Shown: positions 46,757 to 55,575, counted from the stretch's first letter. The stretch is DNA of 64,000 bases from Streptomyces sp. AJS327 (GCF_013450295.1 NZ_SKBR01000002.1:496001-560000); one strand, 5' to 3'. Numbers and translations are program-made. Notes: generated by a model not told the origin, from the letters alone.

Positions 46757-47422
46757 ATGCGCGTGCTGATCGTGGAGGACGAGCGCCGACTCGCCCTGTC
46801 CCTGGCCAAGGGCCTGACCGCCGAGGGCTTCGCCGTCGACGTCGCCCATGACGGCGTCGACGGCCTGCACCGGGCGACCGAGGGCGCGTACGACCTGATC
46901 GTGCTCGACATCATGCTGCCCGGCATGAACGGCTACCGGGTGTGCGGCGCGTTGCGCGCCGCCGGGGACGAGACCCCGGTGCTGATGCTGACGGCCAAGG
47001 ACGGGGAGTACGACGAGGCCGAGGGGCTGGACACCGGCGCCGACGACTATCTGACCAAGCCCTTCTCCTACGTGGTGCTGCTCGCCCGGGTGCGGGCCCT
47101 GCTGCGCCGCCGGACCAGGGGCGCCCGCACGGTGCTGCGGCTCGGCGCGCTCAGCGTGGACCCCGGACGGCGCCGCGCCGAGGTCGGCGGCGAGGCGGTG
47201 GAGCTGACCGCGAAGGAGTTCGCGGTGCTGGAGTACCTGGCGACCCGGCCGGGCGAGGTCGTCTCCAAGACGGAGATCCTGGAGCACGTCTGGGACTTCG
47301 CGTACGAGGGGGACGTCAACATCGTCGAGGTCTACGTGAGCGCGCTGCGCCGCAAGCTGGGCACCGGCTGGATCGCCACCGTCCGGGGCGCCGGATACCG
47401 GCTGGTGGACGCCGATGCGTAG
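46757..47422 (+). CDS. OmpR/PhoB-family response regulator
   Basis: A 221-residue regulator: receiver domain with D51 in LIVLDIMLPGMNG and the conserved lysine in LTKPFSY, then a winged-helix DNA-binding domain (AVELTAKEFAVLEYLATRPGEVVSK through VEVYVSALRRKLG and GAGYRLV). It overlaps the kinase gene by 8 nt. It probably binds the CTGAAGG repeats immediately upstream and controls the divergent PepSY gene and itself. Confidence 0.95.
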   Translation: MRVLIVEDERRLALSLAKGLTAEGFAVDVAHDGVDGLHRATEGAYDLIVLDIMLPGMNGYRVCGALRAAGDETPVLMLTAKDGEYDEAEGLDTGADDYLTKPFSYVVLLARVRALLRRRTRGARTVLRLGALSVDPGRRRAEVGGEAVELTAKEFAVLEYLATRPGEVVSKTEILEHVWDFAYEGDVNIVEVYVSALRRKLGTGWIATVRGAGYRLVDADA

Positions 47423-49064
47423 GGCCTCGGTCCGCACCCGGGCGGCGGCCGGGGCCACCGCGGTGGTCGCGGTCGCGCTGGTGGTGGCGGGCGTCCTGGT
47501 CGTGCAGGCCCTGCGGGACGGGCTCTCCGGGAACGCGCGGCTGACCGCGGAGACGTCGGCCCGCGAGGTGGCCGCCGGGGTCACCGACCTGCCCGTGGCG
47601 GAGGTCGCCGAGGCCGACGGGCTGGACGGGGACGAGCCGGTGCAGATCGTGGACGGCACCGGCCGGGTGCGGGCCGCCAGCGACACCCTGCGCGGACGCC
47701 CCCCGCTCTCCGACGTCAACCGCGCCCCCGAACCGGACGACGACCGGGACGACGACCAGGACGACGACTCCCCGTACGACGACTCGCGGGACGACTCGTA
47801 CGACGGCGGGTCCGGCGACCCCGACGACCGGGACGACCCCGACGACCGGGACGACCGGGACCGGGAGGACCGCGCCGCCGCGCGTCCGGCCGCCGCCGTG
47901 GACGCTCCCGCGGCGCCCCGCGCGCTCGGGTACCCGCAGCGGCGCGAGCCCGTCGAGGTCGACCGGGACAGCGAGGAGACCACCGTCAGCCTGCCCGTGG
48001 ACGACGACGGAGAGGTGACCCACAAGCCCGGCGAGCGCGTGGGCGAACAGGACTTCAGCCTGGTCGCGGTGCAGAGCGTCACCCGGGACGGGGTGCCGGT
48101 CACCGTCTACGCCGGAGCCTCGCTCCGCGACCAGGAGGACGCGGTCGCCGCCACCAGCCGCGCCATGCTGCTGGGGCTGCCGGTGCTGCTGCTCGTCGTC
48201 GCGGGCGTCACCTGGCTGGTCACCCGGCGGGCGCTGCGGCCGGTGGAGGGGATCCGCGCCGAGATGGCGGCCATCACCGCGAGCACCGACCTGTCCCGCC
48301 GGGTGCCCGAACCCGGCTCCGGGGACGAGATCGGGCGGCTGGCCACCACCACCAACGAGACGCTGGCCGCGCTGGAGGGCTCCGTCGACCGGCAGCGCCG
48401 CTTCGTCGCAGACGCCTCGCACGAGCTGCGCAGCCCCATCGCCTCGCTCCGCACCCAGCTGGAGGTCGCGGCGGCCCACCCCGAACTGCTGGACGTGGAC
48501 GGCGCGGTGGCGGACACCGTGCGCCTCCAGGCGCTCGCCGCCGACCTGCTGCTGCTGGCCCGGCTGGACGCCGGGGAGCGCCCGGCGCACGCCCGGGTGT
48601 CCCTCGCGGCGCTCACCGGGGAGGAGCTGGCGCAGCGCGTCGGGGACCGCCTCCCGGTCCGCGCCGGCGAGCTGGCCGAGGGCGAGGTCCTGGGCTCCCA
48701 GGGGCAGTTGACGCGGGTGCTGGGCAACCTGGTGGACAACGCGCAGCGGCACGCCGCCAGCCGCGTCGACGTGGCGGTGCGGCCGGACGGGGAGGGGTGG
48801 CTGGCGCTGGAGGTGGAGGACGACGGCGCCGGGGTGCCGGAGGCCGAACGGGAGCGGATCTTCGAGCGCTTCGTCCGGCTGGACGACGCGCGCAGCCGTG
48901 ACGAGGGCGGCGCCGGACTCGGCCTGGCCATCGCCCGGGACGTGGTCGAGCGGCACGGCGGCACGCTGACGGCCGCGGCCGCCGCCAGCGGGGGCGCGCG
49001 GTTCGTGGCGCGGCTCCCGCTGGCCGGGCGCGAGACGGACACCGGCGGGGGAGCGCGGGCCTAG
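47415..49064 (+). CDS. Sensor histidine kinase with an Asp/Arg-rich extracellular domain
   Basis: A 549-residue kinase. Transmembrane helix 1 is near residues 14-32 and helix 2 near 250-270; the extracellular part between them has a D-D-R-D low-complexity tract at about 108-152. HAMP follows, then HisKA with phospho-acceptor H336 in FVADASHELRSPIASLR, and HATPase with NLVDNAQRHA, EDDGAGVPE and GGAGLGLAIARDVVERHGG. The extracellular acidic tract resembles that of the divergent PepSY protein. The kinase stop overlaps the convergent MarR gene by 4 bp. Confidence 0.94.
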   Translation: MRRASVRTRAAAGATAVVAVALVVAGVLVVQALRDGLSGNARLTAETSAREVAAGVTDLPVAEVAEADGLDGDEPVQIVDGTGRVRAASDTLRGRPPLSDVNRAPEPDDDRDDDQDDDSPYDDSRDDSYDGGSGDPDDRDDPDDRDDRDREDRAAARPAAAVDAPAAPRALGYPQRREPVEVDRDSEETTVSLPVDDDGEVTHKPGERVGEQDFSLVAVQSVTRDGVPVTVYAGASLRDQEDAVAATSRAMLLGLPVLLLVVAGVTWLVTRRALRPVEGIRAEMAAITASTDLSRRVPEPGSGDEIGRLATTTNETLAALEGSVDRQRRFVADASHELRSPIASLRTQLEVAAAHPELLDVDGAVADTVRLQALAADLLLLARLDAGERPAHARVSLAALTGEELAQRVGDRLPVRAGELAEGEVLGSQGQLTRVLGNLVDNAQRHAASRVDVAVRPDGEGWLALEVEDDGAGVPEAERERIFERFVRLDDARSRDEGGAGLGLAIARDVVERHGGTLTAAAAASGGARFVARLPLAGRETDTGGGARA

Positions 49065-49537
49065 AGGCGGCGGCGCTGTCCGCGCAGGGTGTCCGCGATC
49101 GGCTCCAGGGCGCCGCGCAGCCGGGCCAGTTCGGCGGGGGCGATCCGGCCGACGAAGTGCCGCCGCACCGAGTCCACGTGGTGCGGTGCCACCGAGCGCA
49201 TCGTCTCCCAGCCGTGTTCCGTCAGCACCGCGTAGAGCCCGCGCCGGTCCGACTCGCAGTTCTCCCGCCGCACCAGGTCCTTCCGCTCCATGCGGGTGAT
49301 CTGGTGCGAGAGGCGGCTCTTGGACTGGAGGGTGGCGGACGCCAGGTCACTCATCCGCATCCGCCGCTCGGCGGCCTCGGACAGGTTCACCAGGATCTCG
49401 TAGTCGTTCATGGTCAGGCCGAACGGCTGGAGGTCCCGCTCCAGCTGGTACATCAGCAGGCGGCTGGTCTCCAGATAGGTCCGCCACGTCCGCTGCTCCT
49501 CGTCGTCGAGCCAGCGGCTGCCGTTCTCTGTGTCCAT
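49061..49537 (-). CDS. MarR-family transcriptional regulator
   Basis: A 158-residue winged-helix regulator: helices FGLTMNDYEILVNLSEAAERRMRMSDLASATLQSKSRLSHQITRMERKDLV followed by the wing RRENCESDRRGLYAVLTEHG. The effector and targets are unknown. An ACATATGT palindrome at 49563-49570, about 26 bp upstream of the ATG, may be its operator or promoter. It ends against the kinase gene with a 4-bp overlap. Confidence 0.92.
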   Translation of the reverse strand: MDTENGSRWLDDEEQRTWRTYLETSRLLMYQLERDLQPFGLTMNDYEILVNLSEAAERRMRMSDLASATLQSKSRLSHQITRMERKDLVRRENCESDRRGLYAVLTEHGWETMRSVAPHHVDSVRRHFVGRIAPAELARLRGALEPIADTLRGQRRRL

Positions 49538-49664
49538 ACCGTGTGACCTTACCGAGAGTCGTACATATGTGCTTACGTGGCGTGGTGGCCGCCGCGAGAC
49601 GGAGGCGGGGGCGAGCGCTGTACGGGGATCGCCACGCCCGCGTTCCCCGGGGGCAGTTCAGCGG

Positions 49665-50438
49665 TCAGCGCCCGAACCGGCGTTGCAACGCGCCGAGTTG
49701 ACCTGGCGCCTGGCGGCCGCCACGGTCGTCCGGCGGGGTGCCCGGGGCGCCGCCGGGAACCCCGGGCTGGCCCGGCACCCCACCGGTGTCCCGCTCGGCC
49801 AGCAGCGTCTCCGTGGACTGGATGAGCACCGTCCCCGAGCCGACGAAGTCGAACTGGTGCTCCTCGCCGGAGGCCCCGCCGATCCCGGTGAGGGAGCGCA
49901 GACCGCCGAGCACCCCGGTCAGGTACTGGTGGTCGTAGTGGTGGCACGGCGAGGGGCAGTCCGACCAGCCGACCAGCGCCTGCGGATCGACCCGGATCGG
50001 CGGTTCGACGAGGTGCACCTCCCCGTTGGACGCGGCGACGAAGGTGCCGTCACCGATCAGGGTGACGAAGCCCGGAATGATCGACTGCTTCAGCGACAGC
50101 GAGGGTTCGAAGGCCAGCAGGTTGCCCGAACGGATCGTGAGGTTGCCGTCGTCGAGGTCGTAGGAGTTGACGTCGAAGGCCCGGTCGGCCAGCAGCATCT
50201 TGCCGTGCCCCTCGGCGACCACCCAGTCCGAGGCGTGCAGCGGGGAGTGGAAGCTGGAGGCGATCAGGCGGTCCAGCGGGCCGTGGCCGATGGACTGGAA
50301 GTCGATCTGCCCGTAGTAGGCGACCATCTTGCCCTTCTGGAGGAACCACCGCCCGTTCAGTTCCACGCTGAAGGCGTAGGGGTTGACGTTGTCGTTGGAC
50401 GGCAGCGTGCGGAAGTCCAGCGGTACCGGTGCGCTCAC
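49665..50438 (-). CDS. AIM24-family protein, third in tandem
   Basis: A 257-residue beta-rich protein beginning VPLDFRTLPSNDNVNPYAFSVELNGRWFLQKGKMVAYYGQIDFQ. AIM24 (TIGR00266-like) proteins are widespread and poorly understood; the yeast member affects mitochondrial membrane organisation. This copy has a 30-residue Pro/Gly-rich C-terminal tail and a CPSPCHHYDHQY segment absent from its neighbours. Its GTG overlaps the previous gene's stop by 4 nt, so the three genes are one translational unit. Confidence 0.82.
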   Translation of the reverse strand: MSAPVPLDFRTLPSNDNVNPYAFSVELNGRWFLQKGKMVAYYGQIDFQSIGHGPLDRLIASSFHSPLHASDWVVAEGHGKMLLADRAFDVNSYDLDDGNLTIRSGNLLAFEPSLSLKQSIIPGFVTLIGDGTFVAASNGEVHLVEPPIRVDPQALVGWSDCPSPCHHYDHQYLTGVLGGLRSLTGIGGASGEEHQFDFVGSGTVLIQSTETLLAERDTGGVPGQPGVPGGAPGTPPDDRGGRQAPGQLGALQRRFGR

Positions 50439-51118
50439 AGCTTCTCCTCGCTCGCCTGGACGAACACGGCGCCGCTGCCCGACAGCTCCAGCTGGAACGC
50501 CTCTCCCGAACCCCGCCCCACCATGTCCCGCCAGCCCAGCGCCGTGGACAGCCTGCTGCGCACCTCGCCGTGGTGCGCCACGTACGCCTGCGGGTCGACG
50601 TGCACCGGCCGGTCCGGCGTGATCGGCAGCCGCAGCGCCCCGCCGTGCGCCAGCACCGCGGCCGAACCGCTGCCCTTCAGCGTGGTGGTGAACAGGCCCT
50701 GGCCGGAGACCTGGCCGCGCAGCATCCCCCGCACCCCGCCGTCCTTGCCGAGGAAGAGGGTGCCCTGCTCCAGCGAGCCGTCGAAGGCGAGCAGCCGGTC
50801 CGCCTCCACACACAGGGTGTCCCCGGACAGCTCGATCACCTCGACGTGGTGGCCGCCGTGCCCGAACAGGACCGTGCCGCAGGGGGATCCGGGCGGGGCG
50901 GTGGCGCCCGGCGCGGGCTCGACCGTCATCAGCGGGGCCGCCTCGCCCGCGACCCGGCGCCCGATCATCGACATCACCCCGCTCTGCGCGCCGCGCGTGG
51001 TGGGCGTGAAGGTGACCGCCCCGCGGTAGGCGATCATCGCGCCGCGCTGGCTGAAGACCCGCTGCCCGGGCAGCACCGTGGCCTCCACCAGCTTCGAGCT
51101 GACCTCCCGGAACGGCAC
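50435..51118 (-). CDS. AIM24-family protein, second in tandem
   Basis: A 227-residue AIM24 protein (FREVSSKLVEATVLPGQRVFSQRGAMIAYRGAVTFTP, GQGLFTTTLKGSGSAAVLAHGG, GSGEAFQLELSGSGAVFVQASEEKL). It shares the pattern of a long beta-helical repeat and a C-terminal SGEAFQ motif with the first copy. Its GTG shares one base with the preceding stop (TAGTG). Confidence 0.82.
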   Translation of the reverse strand: MPFREVSSKLVEATVLPGQRVFSQRGAMIAYRGAVTFTPTTRGAQSGVMSMIGRRVAGEAAPLMTVEPAPGATAPPGSPCGTVLFGHGGHHVEVIELSGDTLCVEADRLLAFDGSLEQGTLFLGKDGGVRGMLRGQVSGQGLFTTTLKGSGSAAVLAHGGALRLPITPDRPVHVDPQAYVAHHGEVRSRLSTALGWRDMVGRGSGEAFQLELSGSGAVFVQASEEKL

Positions 51119-51765
51119 TACAGCTCCCCTCCGACGGTGTTCCGCTCACTCGGCTGCACGTAGACCAGCCCCTCGCCCTCGAAGCGGATCTGGAACGACT
51201 CCCCGGAACTCTCCCCCAGGAGCGCCCGGAAGTTCACCCCGGACTGGAGCTGCTGGCGCAGGTCGCCCTGGTGCGCCAGGTAGGCGCCGGGGTCCACCTG
51301 GAGGGGTGTGGAGCGGTCCACCCGCAGCAGCACCGCCGGGCCGTGCGACATCAGCGCCGCCTGTCCGGCGCCCTCCAGCACGGTGGTGAACAGGCCGTTG
51401 CCCTGCGCGGCGCCCCGCAGCCCGGTGAAGGTGGTGCCGGTCCGCAACCCCGACTCGGCGCAGAGCAGCGCGCTCGCCTCCACGTGCAGCTTCTCGCCGG
51501 ACAGCCGCACGAGGTTGACGTCGCTCGCCCGGTCGGCGAAGTAGCAGACGCCGCGCCCCCGCACCTCCATCATCGTCAGCTGTTCGCCGGTGAGCCGCCG
51601 CGTCACCATCCCGCGGACCCCCTCACCGCCCCCGGTCAGCTTCTTGAACGCCATCTCACCCTCGTAGGCGACCATGGAGCCGTTCTTCGCCCTGACCGTC
51701 TCCTCACCGGCGCCCCCGAGGGAGACGGCGAGGACCTTGGTGCCCTGAACCCGGAACTCAGCCAC
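51118..51765 (-). CDS. AIM24-family protein, first in tandem
   Basis: A 215-residue AIM24 protein (MAEFRVQGTKVLAVSLGGAGEETVRAKNGSMVAYEGEMAFKK, GNGLFTTVLEGAGQAALMSHGPAVLLRVD, SSGESFQIRFEGEGLVYVQPSE). The GTG at 51765 is preferred; an in-frame ATG at 51831 would add 22 residues without similarity to the other copies. The promoter region is shared with the divergent DUF3817 gene. Confidence 0.82.
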   Translation of the reverse strand: MAEFRVQGTKVLAVSLGGAGEETVRAKNGSMVAYEGEMAFKKLTGGGEGVRGMVTRRLTGEQLTMMEVRGRGVCYFADRASDVNLVRLSGEKLHVEASALLCAESGLRTGTTFTGLRGAAQGNGLFTTVLEGAGQAALMSHGPAVLLRVDRSTPLQVDPGAYLAHQGDLRQQLQSGVNFRALLGESSGESFQIRFEGEGLVYVQPSERNTVGGEL

Positions 51766-51860
51766 GTCCGCGAACCTACCCTGGCCACCGTGATCCACGG
51801 CAGGGCTGCCACAATGAGAGAGCTTGTGCATCCCTTCACAAAATGATCTGAGGACCAGCC

Positions 51861-52244
51861 GTGGCCATACTGGATACCGCGAGCGGCCTGCCGCCCAAGT
51901 CGCTCTCCGCCCTGCGCCGCCTCCGGCTCACGTCGGTGCCCGAGGCAGTCTCCTTCCTGCTGCTGCTCGTCTGCTCCGTACTGAAGCGGACGACCGACTT
52001 CAACGCCGTGCCGGTGATGGGCGCCGTCCACGGCCTGCTCTTCGTGCTGTACGTGCTGTTCCTGGCGGACGCCTGGAACCGCGTCAAGTGGCCGCTGCCC
52101 CGCGTCGCGCTCTACTTCGTGCTGTCGGTGGTGCCGTTCGGCGGCTTCTACGCCGACCGGCTGCTGCGCCGCGAGGAGGAGGCCGGCGTGATCGCCGCCC
52201 GCGCCCGCCGGGAGGAGCGGGGCGGAGAGGCCACCGCCTCGTGA
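51861..52244 (+). CDS. DUF3817 integral membrane protein (copy 1)
   Basis: A 127-residue protein with three transmembrane segments ([59 protein letters not shown]), matching the DUF3817 pattern (H-G-x-L-F-V, P-F-G-x-F). The function is unknown. The C-terminus is a charged helix. Its stop overlaps the GTG of the next gene, so it is coupled to the thiamine-binding protein. Confidence 0.88.
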   Translation: MAILDTASGLPPKSLSALRRLRLTSVPEAVSFLLLLVCSVLKRTTDFNAVPVMGAVHGLLFVLYVLFLADAWNRVKWPLPRVALYFVLSVVPFGGFYADRLLRREEEAGVIAARARREERGGEATAS

Positions 52245-52534
52245 TCGTCGCCTTCTCCGTCACCCCGCTCGGCGTCGGCGAGGACGTGGGGGAGTACGTC
52301 GCCGACGCCGTGCGCGTGGTGCGCGAGTCCGGGCTGCCGCATCGCACCGACGCCATGTTCACCTCGCTGGAGGGCGAGTGGGACGAGTGCATGGCGGTGG
52401 TGCGGCGGGCGGTGGCCGCCGTCGAACAGCGGGCGCCCCGCGTCTCGCTGGTGCTGAAGGCCGACATCCGCCCCGGTGTGACCGACGGCCTGACCGCCAA
52501 GGTCGAGACGGTCGAGCGTCATCTCGCGGACTGA
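52241..52534 (+). CDS. MTH1187/YkoF-type thiamine-binding protein (DUF77)
   Basis: A 97-residue ferredoxin-like protein ([57 protein letters not shown], then [12 protein letters not shown]). The family binds thiamine or hydroxymethylpyrimidine. The GTG overlaps the DUF3817 stop by 4 nt. Confidence 0.9.
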   Translation: MIVAFSVTPLGVGEDVGEYVADAVRVVRESGLPHRTDAMFTSLEGEWDECMAVVRRAVAAVEQRAPRVSLVLKADIRPGVTDGLTAKVETVERHLAD

Positions 52535-52620
52535 GCCGCCCCGTCGGAACCGCGCCATCCCCCGGCCCGAGTGCTGAGACAGCCGGATCGGCCGGGGCGG
52601 TGGCCGGTAGGGTCGCGACC

Positions 52621-53127
52621 GTGCCGAAACCGCTGAGTCTGTCGTTCGATCCGATCACCCGCGCCGACGAGCACTGGCGGCAGCGCTGGGGAGCGGCGCC
52701 GTCCATGGCCGCGATCACGTCGATCATGCGGGCGCAGCAGATCCTGCTGGCCGAGGTGGACGCCGTCGTCAAGCCGTACGGGCTGACCTTCGCCCGGTAC
52801 GAGGCCCTGGTGCTGCTGACCTTCTCGCAGGCCGGGGAGCTTCCCATGTCGAAGATAGGGGAGCGGCTGATGGTGCATCCGACCTCCGTCACCAACACCA
52901 TCGACCGGCTGAAGAACGCCGGGCTGGTCGCCAAGCGCCCCAACCCGGACGACGGGCGCGGCACCCTCGCCTCGATCACCCCGCGCGGCCGCGAGATCTG
53001 TGAGGCCGCGACCCGCGAGCTGATGGCGATGGACTTCGGCATGGGCGCCTACGACGAGGACCAGTGCCGCGAGATCTTCGCGATGCTCCGCCCGCTGCGG
53101 GTGGCAGCGGGCGACTTCGCGGACTGA
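52621..53127 (+). CDS. MarR-family transcriptional regulator
   Basis: A 168-residue winged-helix regulator: YGLTFARYEALVLLTFSQAGELPMSKIGERLMVHPTSVTNTIDRLKNAGLVAKRPNPDDGRGTLASITPRG is the complete MarR HTH and wing. The GTG start lacks a strong Shine-Dalgarno sequence. It lies between two DUF3817 genes; a DUF3817 gene beside MarR is common in Streptomyces. Confidence 0.92.
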   Translation: MPKPLSLSFDPITRADEHWRQRWGAAPSMAAITSIMRAQQILLAEVDAVVKPYGLTFARYEALVLLTFSQAGELPMSKIGERLMVHPTSVTNTIDRLKNAGLVAKRPNPDDGRGTLASITPRGREICEAATRELMAMDFGMGAYDEDQCREIFAMLRPLRVAAGDFAD

Positions 53128-53243
53128 CCGGCGCCGCCCGCGCGGCGGTAGCCCGGCGTCTTCCCGCTCCCGGCCCGTCGCCCGCCCCGTCCCGTATCGG
53201 GGCGGCGCGGAAGCCTCCGGAATGCCCGGTTACGCTCGGGTCC

Positions 53244-53582
53244 ATGAAAAAGAGCGTGCTGACCCGCTACCGCGTGATGGCCTACGTCACCGCCGTGATG
53301 CTGCTGGTGCTGAGCACCTGCATGATCTTCAAGTACGGCTTCGACACCGGCGAGGACCTCACCTTCCTGGTGTCCCAGGCGCACGGAGTGCTCTACATCA
53401 TCTACCTGGTCTTCGCGTTCGACCTCGGGCAGAAGGCCCGCTGGTCGTTCGGGAAGCTGCTGTGGGTGCTGCTCTCCGGCACCATCCCGACCGCCGCCTT
53501 CTTCGTGGAGCGGACCATCGTGCGGGAGACGCGCCCGCTGATCACCGACGGCGCCCCGCGACCCGCCAGCGCCACCAGCTGA
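53244..53582 (+). CDS. DUF3817 integral membrane protein (copy 2)
   Basis: A 112-residue protein with three transmembrane segments (RVMAYVTAVMLLVLSTCMIFKYG, HGVLYIIYLVFAFDLGQ, LLWVLLSGTIPTAAFFVERTI). It is a diverged paralogue of the 51.9-kb gene (H-G-V-L-Y-I; P-T-A-A-F-F-V-E). There is no Shine-Dalgarno sequence; a -10-like TACGCT at 53231-53236 lies 7 nt before the ATG, so the mRNA may be leaderless. Confidence 0.87.
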   Translation: MKKSVLTRYRVMAYVTAVMLLVLSTCMIFKYGFDTGEDLTFLVSQAHGVLYIIYLVFAFDLGQKARWSFGKLLWVLLSGTIPTAAFFVERTIVRETRPLITDGAPRPASATS

Positions 53583-53744
53583 GCCCGCGTCCCGTCCGCC
53601 CGTGCCGCGTCCGGCCCGGCGTGTCCGGTGCCCCGGGAGGTCCCGGCCGTTCCCGTCCGCGCGGCGGGCGGGGACGGGAACACCGGACCGGGGCTCGCCG
53701 GGGTCCCACTCCGGCCGAGGCTTGCCTTCGGGTGGCCGGGCGTC

Positions 53745-53774
53745 GACACTTACTAGGACGTCCTAGTAAGTGTC
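53745..53774. promoter_or_regulatory. 30-bp perfect palindrome upstream of icmA
   Basis: GACACTTACTAGGAC is followed directly by its exact complement GTCCTAGTAAGTGTC. The site ends 45 bp before the icmA ATG and is A/T-rich compared with its surroundings. It is almost certainly an operator; the size fits a TetR dimer or dimer pair, and a TetR gene lies just downstream of icmA. Confidence 0.8.
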
Positions 53775-53819
53775 CCTCGCCGTCAGCGCCGGGGGCGGTG
53801 GAGAGGGTGGAACGCACAC

Positions 53820-55520
53820 ATGGATGCCGAGGCGATCAGCAGGGGACGCGACCGGTGGCAGGCGCGGTTCGACGCGGCGCGGGTCCGGGACGCGGATTTC
53901 AGCACGCTCAGCGGCGACCCGGTGGAGCCGGTGTACGGCCCGCGCGAGGGCGACAGCTACGCCGGGTTCGAGCGGATCGGATGGCCGGGCGAGTACCCCT
54001 TCACCCGGGGCCTCTACCCGACCGGCTACCGCGGACGGACCTGGACCATCCGGCAGTTCGCCGGGTTCGGCAACGCCGAGCAGACCAACGAGCGGTACAA
54101 GATGATCCTGGAGGCCGGGGGCGGCGGACTCTCGGTCGCCTTCGACATGCCGACGCTGATGGGGCGGGACTCCGACGACCCGCGCTCGCTCGGTGAGGTC
54201 GGCCACTGCGGCGTCGCGATCGACTCCGCCGCCGACATGGAGGTCCTCTTCCGGGACATCCCGCTCGGCTCCGTCACCACCTCGATGACCATCTCCGGCC
54301 CGGCCGTCCCGGTCTTCTGCATGTACCTGGTCGCCGCCGAGCGGCAGGGCGTCGACCCCGCGGTGCTGAACGGCACGCTCCAGACGGACATCTTCAAGGA
54401 GTACATCGCGCAGAAGGAGTGGCTCTTCCCCCCGGAGCCCCACCTGCGGCTGATAGGGGATCTGATGGCGCACTGCGCGCACGGGATCCCGGCCTACAAG
54501 CCGCTGTCCGTCTCCGGCTACCACATCCGCGAGGCGGGCTCCACCGCGGCGCAGGAGCTGGCCTACACGCTGGCCGACGGCTTCGGCTACGTCGAGCTGG
54601 GTCTCAGCCGGGGACTTGAGGTCGACACCTTCGCGCCGGGCCTCTCCTTCTTCTTCGACGCGCACGTCGACTTCTTCGAGGAGATCGCCAAGTTCCGTGC
54701 CGCGCGGCGGATCTGGGCCCGCTGGATGCGCGACGTGTACGGCGCGAAGAGCGAGAAGGCGCAGTGGCTGCGCTTCCACACCCAGACCGCCGGGGTCTCG
54801 CTCACCGCCCAGCAGCCGTACAACAACGTGGTCCGCACGGCGGTTGAGGCGCTGGCGGCGGTGCTCGGCGGCACCAACTCGCTGCACACCAACGCGCTGG
54901 ACGAGACGCTGGCGCTGCCCAGCGAGCAGGCCGCGGAGATCGCGCTCCGCACCCAGCAGGTGCTGATGGAGGAGACCGGAGTCACCAACGTCGCCGACCC
55001 GCTGGGCGGTTCCTGGTACGTCGAGCAGTTGACCGACCGTATCGAGGCGGACGCGGAGAAGATCTTCGAGCAGATCGCGGAGCGCGGGCGGCGGGCGGTG
55101 CCGGATGGCAACCACCCCGTCGGCCCGATCACCTCCGGCATCCTGCGCGGGATCGAGGACGGCTGGTTCACCGGCGAGATCGCCGAGTCCGCCTTCCGCT
55201 ACCAGCGGGCGCTGGAGAAGGACGAGAAGAAGGTCGTCGGCGTCAACTGCCACACCGGTTCGGTCACCGGCGACCTGGAGATCCTCCGCGTCAGCCACGA
55301 GGTGGAGCGCGAGCAGGTGCGTGTCCTGGGCGGGCGGAAGGCGGCGCGGGAGGAGGGCGCCGTCCAGCGGACGCTGGAGGCGCTGGCCGTCGCGGCGCGT
55401 GGCGAGGACAACATGATCGAGCCGATGCTGGAGGCGGTGCGCGCCGAGGCCACGCTCGGGGAGATCTGCGACACCCTGCGTGCCGAGTGGGGCGTCTACA
55501 CCGAGCCGCCCGGCTTCTGA
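53820..55520 (+). CDS. icmA: Isobutyryl-CoA mutase large subunit
   Basis: A 566-residue substrate-binding subunit of a B12-dependent mutase that interconverts isobutyryl-CoA and n-butyryl-CoA. Two residues set it apart from methylmalonyl-CoA mutase: F80 (IRQF80[10 protein letters not shown], Tyr in MCM) and Q198 (FKEYIAQ198KEW, Arg in MCM), the diagnostic pair of S. cinnamonensis IcmA. The length is also that of IcmA rather than the roughly 730 residues of MutB. The B12-binding small subunit (IcmB) is not here and must be encoded elsewhere. The gene sits behind a 30-bp palindrome. It feeds butyryl-CoA into ethylmalonyl-CoA and polyketide supply. Confidence 0.95.
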   Translation: MDAEAISRGRDRWQARFDAARVRDADFSTLSGDPVEPVYGPREGDSYAGFERIGWPGEYPFTRGLYPTGYRGRTWTIRQFAGFGNAEQTNERYKMILEAGGGGLSVAFDMPTLMGRDSDDPRSLGEVGHCGVAIDSAADMEVLFRDIPLGSVTTSMTISGPAVPVFCMYLVAAERQGVDPAVLNGTLQTDIFKEYIAQKEWLFPPEPHLRLIGDLMAHCAHGIPAYKPLSVSGYHIREAGSTAAQELAYTLADGFGYVELGLSRGLEVDTFAPGLSFFFDAHVDFFEEIAKFRAARRIWARWMRDVYGAKSEKAQWLRFHTQTAGVSLTAQQPYNNVVRTAVEALAAVLGGTNSLHTNALDETLALPSEQAAEIALRTQQVLMEETGVTNVADPLGGSWYVEQLTDRIEADAEKIFEQIAERGRRAVPDGNHPVGPITSGILRGIEDGWFTGEIAESAFRYQRALEKDEKKVVGVNCHTGSVTGDLEILRVSHEVEREQVRVLGGRKAAREEGAVQRTLEALAVAARGEDNMIEPMLEAVRAEATLGEICDTLRAEWGVYTEPPGF

Positions 55521-55575
55521 GCGGCACGGGGCCGGGGGCGGCGCCCGCCCGCTCCCGGGTTCCCGGTCCGTTCGT

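Noticed and set aside
49530..51029. Long plus-strand frame opposite the AIM24 genes
   Set aside because: Three minus-strand genes with 1-4 nt overlaps and mutual similarity explain the region; the plus-strand translation has no recognisable domain.
53820..55520. Methylmalonyl-CoA mutase large subunit as the identity of the mutase
   Set aside because: F80 and Q198 replace the Tyr and Arg of methylmalonyl-CoA mutase, and the protein is only 566 residues and lacks the B12-binding domain.
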